The notes under the pieces are model-generated. The model worked only from the letters and a program-made list of their open reading frames with translations. It made no database searches and was not told the origin of the DNA. A program made the translations under genes and the position numbers. This document shows, one piece after another, positions 60,136 through 64,000 of a DNA stretch of 64,000 bases. Source of the stretch: CALMKX01 sp036274895 (GTDB lineage Bacteria; Acidobacteriota; Thermoanaerobaculia; Multivoradales; SZUA-115); assembly GCA_036274895.1 (NCBI GenBank), contig DASUEU010000051.1, positions 172,976 to 236,975 on the forward strand, given 5' to 3'. Numbering within the stretch: position 1 is the stretch's first letter; every line of letters begins with the position of its first letter.

Positions 60136-60872
60136 GCCAGACGGCGCAGCCAGTCGAGATCGGGCCGCCGATAGAAATGCCACCTGCGCGGCCGGCCGAG
60201 CGCCAGCAGCTCGGGCACGGTGACGAAGCGGTAGCGCCCGGCGTGGCGCGTCAGCAGCTGCTCGACGGCCTCGAGGGTGGGTCCGCGGTCGGCATGGCGG
60301 GGATCGATGAAGGTCGCCAGGCGGTCGTGAAAGAGCACGATCGAGCCCGGACCGAGGCGCCGCTCGACCCGGGCCACCAGCAACTCCGCGGGGTCGTCCA
60401 GCCAGTCCTCGGCGACCGCGTTCCAGGCCACCACCCGGTAGCCGAGGGCTACCGCATCGAGCTGGGAAGCGAGGCTTTGGTGGCCGTAGGGAGGGCGGAA
60501 GAGCTGGTCCCCCCAAGGTGCCAGGGCCTCGCGTGCCCAACGCAGCTGGGCTCGGCGATAGGGCGCGCGGAGGGTGGGGAACGACGGATGGTCCCAGGTG
60601 TGGTTGCCGATGGCGTGGCCCTCGGCGGCCACCCGCTCGACCACGGCCCGATGAGCCAGGGCCTGCTTGCCGACCATGAAGAAGGTGGCCCGGGCCCCAT
60701 ACCGGGCGAGGAGTTCGAGCAGGAGGGGAGTCCAGTGTGGATCCGGCCCGTCGTCGAAGGTCAGGGCCACGGCCGGCTCGCCGGTCTGGACCCGGATCAG
60801 CGTGCCGGTCGCCGCCGCCGACAGCTCGACGAGACCGCGGGCGAAGCTCCTGAGGTTGGGGGACGGTTTCAC
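60132..60872 (-). CDS. NodB-domain polysaccharide deacetylase (246 aa)
   Basis: The metal-dependent deacetylase motifs are complete: TFDDGPDPHW (base and metal Asp), NHTWDHP (HxxxxHP), RPPYGHQS and, near the end, IVLFHD. There is no clear signal peptide, and a short N-terminal hydrophobic patch is weak. It starts at GTG. It would remove acetyl groups from N-acetylhexosamines of a glycan or lipid-linked precursor. It is the first gene of the minus-strand run 60872-55937, with sugar epimerases and glycosyltransferase downstream. Confidence 0.94.
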   Translation of the reverse strand: MKPSPNLRSFARGLVELSAAATGTLIRVQTGEPAVALTFDDGPDPHWTPLLLELLARYGARATFFMVGKQALAHRAVVERVAAEGHAIGNHTWDHPSFPTLRAPYRRAQLRWAREALAPWGDQLFRPPYGHQSLASQLDAVALGYRVVAWNAVAEDWLDDPAELLVARVERRLGPGSIVLFHDRLATFIDPRHADRGPTLEAVEQLLTRHAGRYRFVTVPELLALGRPRRWHFYRRPDLDWLRRLA

Positions 60873-60933
60873 GGGTCGTGGGGGCCGGTCGAGCGACCGG
60901 CCCGGCGCGATGATACGCGAAGCCGATCCAGCC

Positions 60934-61959
60934 TCAGGGCCGAGCGTCGGCCGGCACCCAGAGATCCGGGTAGCGGTCGACCTTCGGATGGTCGGTCAGG
61001 CGAAGGGGAGGCCCGGTGAGATCGAGGGTCTCGCGATCAACCGGCACGACGAAGATCTCGTAGTTGGCCTTCGAGTGACTGTGGCCTCCCCCCGATGCCC
61101 CATAGGCCAGCCAGCCGCCATCCCGGGAGAGCATCGGAAAGTAGACGTAGCGGCGGCCCTTCGGGAGGCGAGGATCGTCGCGGCCGATCCAGTCGCTGAC
61201 CAGCCGGTCGCCGAGGCGCATGCGCCGGATCGGCCCCCCGCCCCGCTCCACCCAGTAGCCCCAGCGCCCGTCTGCCGAGAAGTAGGACTCGCAGCCCCGG
61301 AAGCCGAACAGCGAGGTGATGGCCCGTGAGCGCGCGTCGTAGGGCGAGAAGCTCGGTAGCGCCTGGGTGGCGTGGCGGAGGGTGGGATCGACCAGCCAGC
61401 CGAGGGGCTCCGCGACCCGAGTCAGGGCACGCCGCCGGCCCGTGGGCAGGTCGTGAAGGTAGGTCAAGCCATCTGCCCCGATCAGGATCAGCTCCCCTTC
61501 GCTGCGCCAGACGGCCGAGCGGTTGGCCCATACCTGCCCTCGAGCCGGGCCCAGGACCCGTTCGCCCGAGCCGTCCCTCAAGAGGAGACGCAGCTCGCCG
61601 TCGATCGGTCTCTCCTGATAGTCCCCGAGGGTCGGGCGGGACAGGTAGGCCACCTGGCGGCCGCCGGGCGAGATGTGGGCGCAGCAGTGATCGCGGCCTG
61701 CCTCGAGCGGGGAGAGGCGGCGGGGGCCTCGTTCGTCAAAGGACTGAACCCAGATCCCCCAGCTGCCGTCACGGTTCGACTCCCAGACCGCGAGCCCCCC
61801 GGCGGGCAAGCCCGGTCCCACCGGAGAACCCCCTGCCGGAGTGCCCTCCCTCGGGATCGGAGGCAGCTCGACGGCCGGCCCACAGGCGAAGGCGCTCGCC
61901 ACCAGGAGCATGAGCCCGAGGATGCCCGGCTTGATCGTGGCTGAGTGCCCGCTCGGCAT
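60934..61959 (-). CDS. Beta-propeller (TolB/WD40-like) lipoprotein (341 aa)
   Basis: A signal peptide ends in a lipobox-like SAFAC, so the mature N-terminus is probably a lipid-modified Cys. The body has propeller repeats: VWESNRDGSWGIWVQSFD, ISPGGRQVAYLSRPT, WRSEGELILIGAD, FSADGRWGYWVERGG and LSRDGGWLAYGAS. TolB-type propellers use the same S.DG..[IV]A[YF] pattern. No enzyme signature is visible. It lies 61 bp from the deacetylase gene on the same strand, but function is unknown. Confidence 0.85.
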   Translation of the reverse strand: MPSGHSATIKPGILGLMLLVASAFACGPAVELPPIPREGTPAGGSPVGPGLPAGGLAVWESNRDGSWGIWVQSFDERGPRRLSPLEAGRDHCCAHISPGGRQVAYLSRPTLGDYQERPIDGELRLLLRDGSGERVLGPARGQVWANRSAVWRSEGELILIGADGLTYLHDLPTGRRRALTRVAEPLGWLVDPTLRHATQALPSFSPYDARSRAITSLFGFRGCESYFSADGRWGYWVERGGGPIRRMRLGDRLVSDWIGRDDPRLPKGRRYVYFPMLSRDGGWLAYGASGGGHSHSKANYEIFVVPVDRETLDLTGPPLRLTDHPKVDRYPDLWVPADARP

Positions 61960-62036
61960 GCGGCAGGGACCTCTGCATCCTCCATGCCGCAGCGGTGGCG
62001 GAGGACGGCCTCCGCGGGGGATAAGATGCCGTCCCC

Positions 62037-63806
62037 ATGCGTCGAAGTCTCCCCTGGGCCGTGCTCGGTCTGCTGCTCGCCGGCCTCTTGCTCGCCGCGG
62101 TCACCCTCGACCGCCGGACCTGGCCCGGCTTGATGGGCGACGAGGCGACCTACCTGATGCAGGCCGAGAGCCTGGCCTGGGACTTCGATCTCACCTACGA
62201 GCGCGGCGACTACCAGCGCTTCGTCGCTCATTGGGGCATCAAGCCCGACGGGGTGATCCTCCAGAGCAGCGATCGGGGCGCCACGTTCACCTACGGCAAG
62301 CCCGCCTTCTACCCCACCTTCCTCGCCCCCTTCTCGCGGCTCTCGCCGACCCGTGGACCGGCCGTGGCCAACGTCCTGTTGCTGGCCCTCGCCGCCCTCC
62401 TGACCGCCCATACGCTCTCCAGCCGCCTGGGGGCCACGGCGCCGCTGTGGGTGGCGGCCTTCGTCTTCGCCTCGGTCACCTTCGCGAACGCCTTCTGGGC
62501 CCACGCCGACCTGTTTCTCGCTTGCCTCACGGCCCTGGCCCTGGCCCTCGCCTACCGCGAACGCGAGGCCCCCGAAGCGCTGCCCGAGATCTGGGGCGAG
62601 CGGCCGGAGGTTCAGGGTCGGGCCTTCCTGCTCCGTTGGGCGGCGGTGGGGGCTCTGCTCGCGCCGGTGGCTCTCTCCCGCCCCTTCTACCTGGGCTTGC
62701 TGTTGCCGGCCGCCCTGGCCGTGCCGCGGGAGCGGCGCCGCCAGGGCCTGGCCGCCCTCGGGGCGGGAGCTCTGCTGGTCGCAGGTCTCTCCGTGGCGGC
62801 CAGCTACGATCGCAGCGGCAGCTGGACCAGCTACGGTGGCGAACGCCTAGCCTTCTACTCCTACACGGGCTTCCCAAAGGTCGATCTGGCGGACCAGGAG
62901 TGGTCCCGGCTGGTCGCCCGACGGGGCCCGGGCAACTGGACCGAGGGCGAGCGGCTGCTGCCCTACGCCTTCGAGCCCCGGCTCACCGGTTACAACCTGC
63001 TCTACTTCTCGGTCGGCCGCAACACCGGCCTGCTCCCCTACTACCTGCCCTTGCTCCTCGGCCTGGTCGCCTTCCGCAAGGACCGCGGCCGCTGGGCCTT
63101 GCTGCTCGCCGTGGCCCTCGCCGTGGCCGGCTTCCTCTTCGTTCGCCCCTTCAACTTCTACGGCGGTGGCGCCGCCCTGGCCAACCGCTACTTCCTGCCG
63201 GTCTACCCGGCTCTGTGGTTCCTCTGCGGACGCTCCCGCCCCTGGGCCTGGCCCCTGGCGATCACCCTCGCCGCGGTCCCATTCCTCGCCCCGTCCTGGC
63301 TGGCCCCCGCGGCCTATCCGCTCGACGAGAAAGGCGGCTGGCGCTACGTCTCGGCGAGCGCCCGGGCCTGGCTGCCCTACGAGACGACGCAGGACCACCT
63401 CAAGCCCTCCGGCCAGGAGGACGTGGTGCACAACGAGCTGTGGGTCAAGCCCCTGGGCACCGAGGTGCGGGTCGAGGTCGCTGGCCAGCGCTTCCGGCTC
63501 GAGGGCCGGCCGGTGGCCGAGGTGCTGATCGCCAGCCCGCGGCCCCTGCCGGCGCTTCGCCTCGAGTTCGACGCCACCGGCCCAACCCGCGTGGACCTGG
63601 CCGGAGCCGAGCTGCGCCGGCGCCTCTTCGAACCCTCGGGGGGTTCGACCTTCGACTTCGCCCTCGGCCGGCCGACCGCCGTGCACAAGCCCTGGTGGGC
63701 CGAGGAGAGCTGGTACTTCTACCGCCTCGAGATCCGCCCCGAGACCTCGCCCGAAAAGGCTGGCACCTCGAAGCAAACGTGGGTGTTCCAGATGAAACGG
63801 CTGTAG
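62037..63806 (+). CDS. GT39-like polytopic membrane glycosyltransferase (589 aa)
   Basis: The N-terminal helix is followed by a short loop with GDEATYLMQAESLAWDF (acidic residues as in PMT/ArnT catalytic loops), then about ten membrane segments and a C-terminal soluble beta-domain from ~residue 460 (VVHNELWVKPLGTEVRVEV...). It is divergently transcribed from the beta-propeller lipoprotein. It could transfer a sugar from a lipid carrier to protein or lipid. The REP copy at 63751 gives PEKAGTSK near the C-terminus, and the stop TAG is the first three bases of the repeat pair at 63804. Confidence 0.85.
   Translation: MRRSLPWAVLGLLLAGLLLAAVTLDRRTWPGLMGDEATYLMQAESLAWDFDLTYERGDYQRFVAHWGIKPDGVILQSSDRGATFTYGKPAFYPTFLAPFSRLSPTRGPAVANVLLLALAALLTAHTLSSRLGATAPLWVAAFVFASVTFANAFWAHADLFLACLTALALALAYREREAPEALPEIWGERPEVQGRAFLLRWAAVGALLAPVALSRPFYLGLLLPAALAVPRERRRQGLAALGAGALLVAGLSVAASYDRSGSWTSYGGERLAFYSYTGFPKVDLADQEWSRLVARRGPGNWTEGERLLPYAFEPRLTGYNLLYFSVGRNTGLLPYYLPLLLGLVAFRKDRGRWALLLAVALAVAGFLFVRPFNFYGGGAALANRYFLPVYPALWFLCGRSRPWAWPLAITLAAVPFLAPSWLAPAAYPLDEKGGWRYVSASARAWLPYETTQDHLKPSGQEDVVHNELWVKPLGTEVRVEVAGQRFRLEGRPVAEVLIASPRPLPALRLEFDATGPTRVDLAGAELRRRLFEPSGGSTFDFALGRPTAVHKPWWAEESWYFYRLEIRPETSPEKAGTSKQTWVFQMKRL
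63751..63770. repeat. Divergent REP palindrome near the end of the GT39-like gene
   Basis: CCGAAAAGGCTGGCACCTCG differs from consensus at two left-arm positions. It reads PEKAGTSK in frame. Confidence 0.6.
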
Positions 63807-63866
63807 GGGCGGCCCCCCGTGGCCGCCCTGTTTGGATCGGAGGGCAGGCACGGGGGCCTGCCCCTG
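63804..63866. repeat. Double-hairpin interspersed repeat overlapping the stop codon
   Basis: Two hairpins lie back to back: GGGCGGCC/GGCCGCCC (63807-63828) and GGGCAGGC/GCCTGCCC (63842-63863), with outer ends TAGGGGC and GCCCCTGA inverted. The layout matches a common class of bacterial intergenic repeat (TAGGGGCGGCC...). It supplies the TAG stop of the upstream gene and could serve as its terminator. Confidence 0.7.
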
Positions 63867-64000
63867 ATATGGAACGACCGTTTGTCAAGTGCGCTGGTTG
63901 GGGGCTCTCCCGCCTTGGGGCGGGTGGGTCCCTTCCAGCTAGAGAGGGCCAGCCTGGCCCGGTGCAGGAGCCCGGCCGCTTCGACGACGAGTCACTCTGA
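63867..64000. other. Unassigned sequence at the right edge
   Basis: This 134-bp stretch has hairpin potential (CCGCC/GGCGG near 63909-63922 and GGCCAGCCTGGCC near 63948) but no open frame with coding character. It may be the start of an RNA or leader continuing beyond the window; it cannot be decided here. Confidence 0.3.

Overview
The window is very GC-rich, gene-dense DNA from a Gram-negative bacterium with c-type-cytochrome respiration. A MtrB/PioB-type outer-membrane barrel, many multiheme cytochromes, a secreted protease ending in a 'FADGFESGDTSGW' tail and a large NRPS-PKS together suggest Acidobacteriota (perhaps the Thermoanaerobaculia branch), with other high-GC diderms such as Myxococcota possible. 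This placement is inference only.

Region 1 (1-25.5 kb, minus strand) is a lipopeptide-type biosynthetic operon. In transcription order it holds an IS630-transposase-like protein that appears to have lost its DDE catalytic residues, a GNAT-family protein, a PvdE/SyrD-type peptide-export ABC transporter, a 4779-aa NRPS-PKS (C-A-T-C-A-T-C-A-T-KS-AT-KR-ACP), and a second NRPS (C-A-T-C-A-T-C...) that runs off the left edge. All genes overlap or are translationally coupled. The module order predicts an acylated peptide with an internal statine-like (gamma-amino-beta-hydroxy acid) unit.

Region 2 (25.9-40.8 kb) is mostly housekeeping and secreted proteins: an M20 amidohydrolase, HtpG, a secreted M14 carboxypeptidase, three exported or membrane proteins of unknown function, tRNA-Glu(TTC) whose last base is the first base of hrpB, an endonuclease/phosphatase-family lipoprotein and a CoaBC-like protein.

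Region 3 (40.8-45.6 kb and 50.4-53.8 kb) is an electron-transfer system. It has a NapC/NrfH-like tetraheme quinol dehydrogenase coupled to a small membrane protein, a monoheme cytochrome c, a decaheme DmsE/MtrA-type cytochrome with a MtrB/PioB barrel, and a Rieske / cytochrome b / 11-heme cytochrome operon. Together these could carry electrons from quinol across the periplasm and the outer membrane. Between the two blocks lie two paralogous polytopic membrane proteins, a GT2 glycosyltransferase and a methyltransferase (45.6-50.4 kb).

Region 4 (54-64 kb) starts with a REP-associated tyrosine transposase (RAYT) flanked by short palindromes. A polysaccharide or glycolipid gene set follows: methyltransferase, two SDR epimerases, Gfo/Idh oxidoreductase, GT2, NodB-type deacetylase, beta-propeller lipoprotein and a GT39-like membrane protein.

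The most unusual signal spans the whole window. A ~21-bp palindrome (arms CCGAAGTG / CACYTCGG) recurs about 14 times, flanks the RAYT gene, and mostly lies inside genes (NRPS, hrpB three times, glycosyl genes, and the C-terminus of a methyltransferase). The element is 7 codons long and open in all six frames, which would let it insert into coding DNA without breaking it. Other repeat families are also built into the NRPS linkers and loops.
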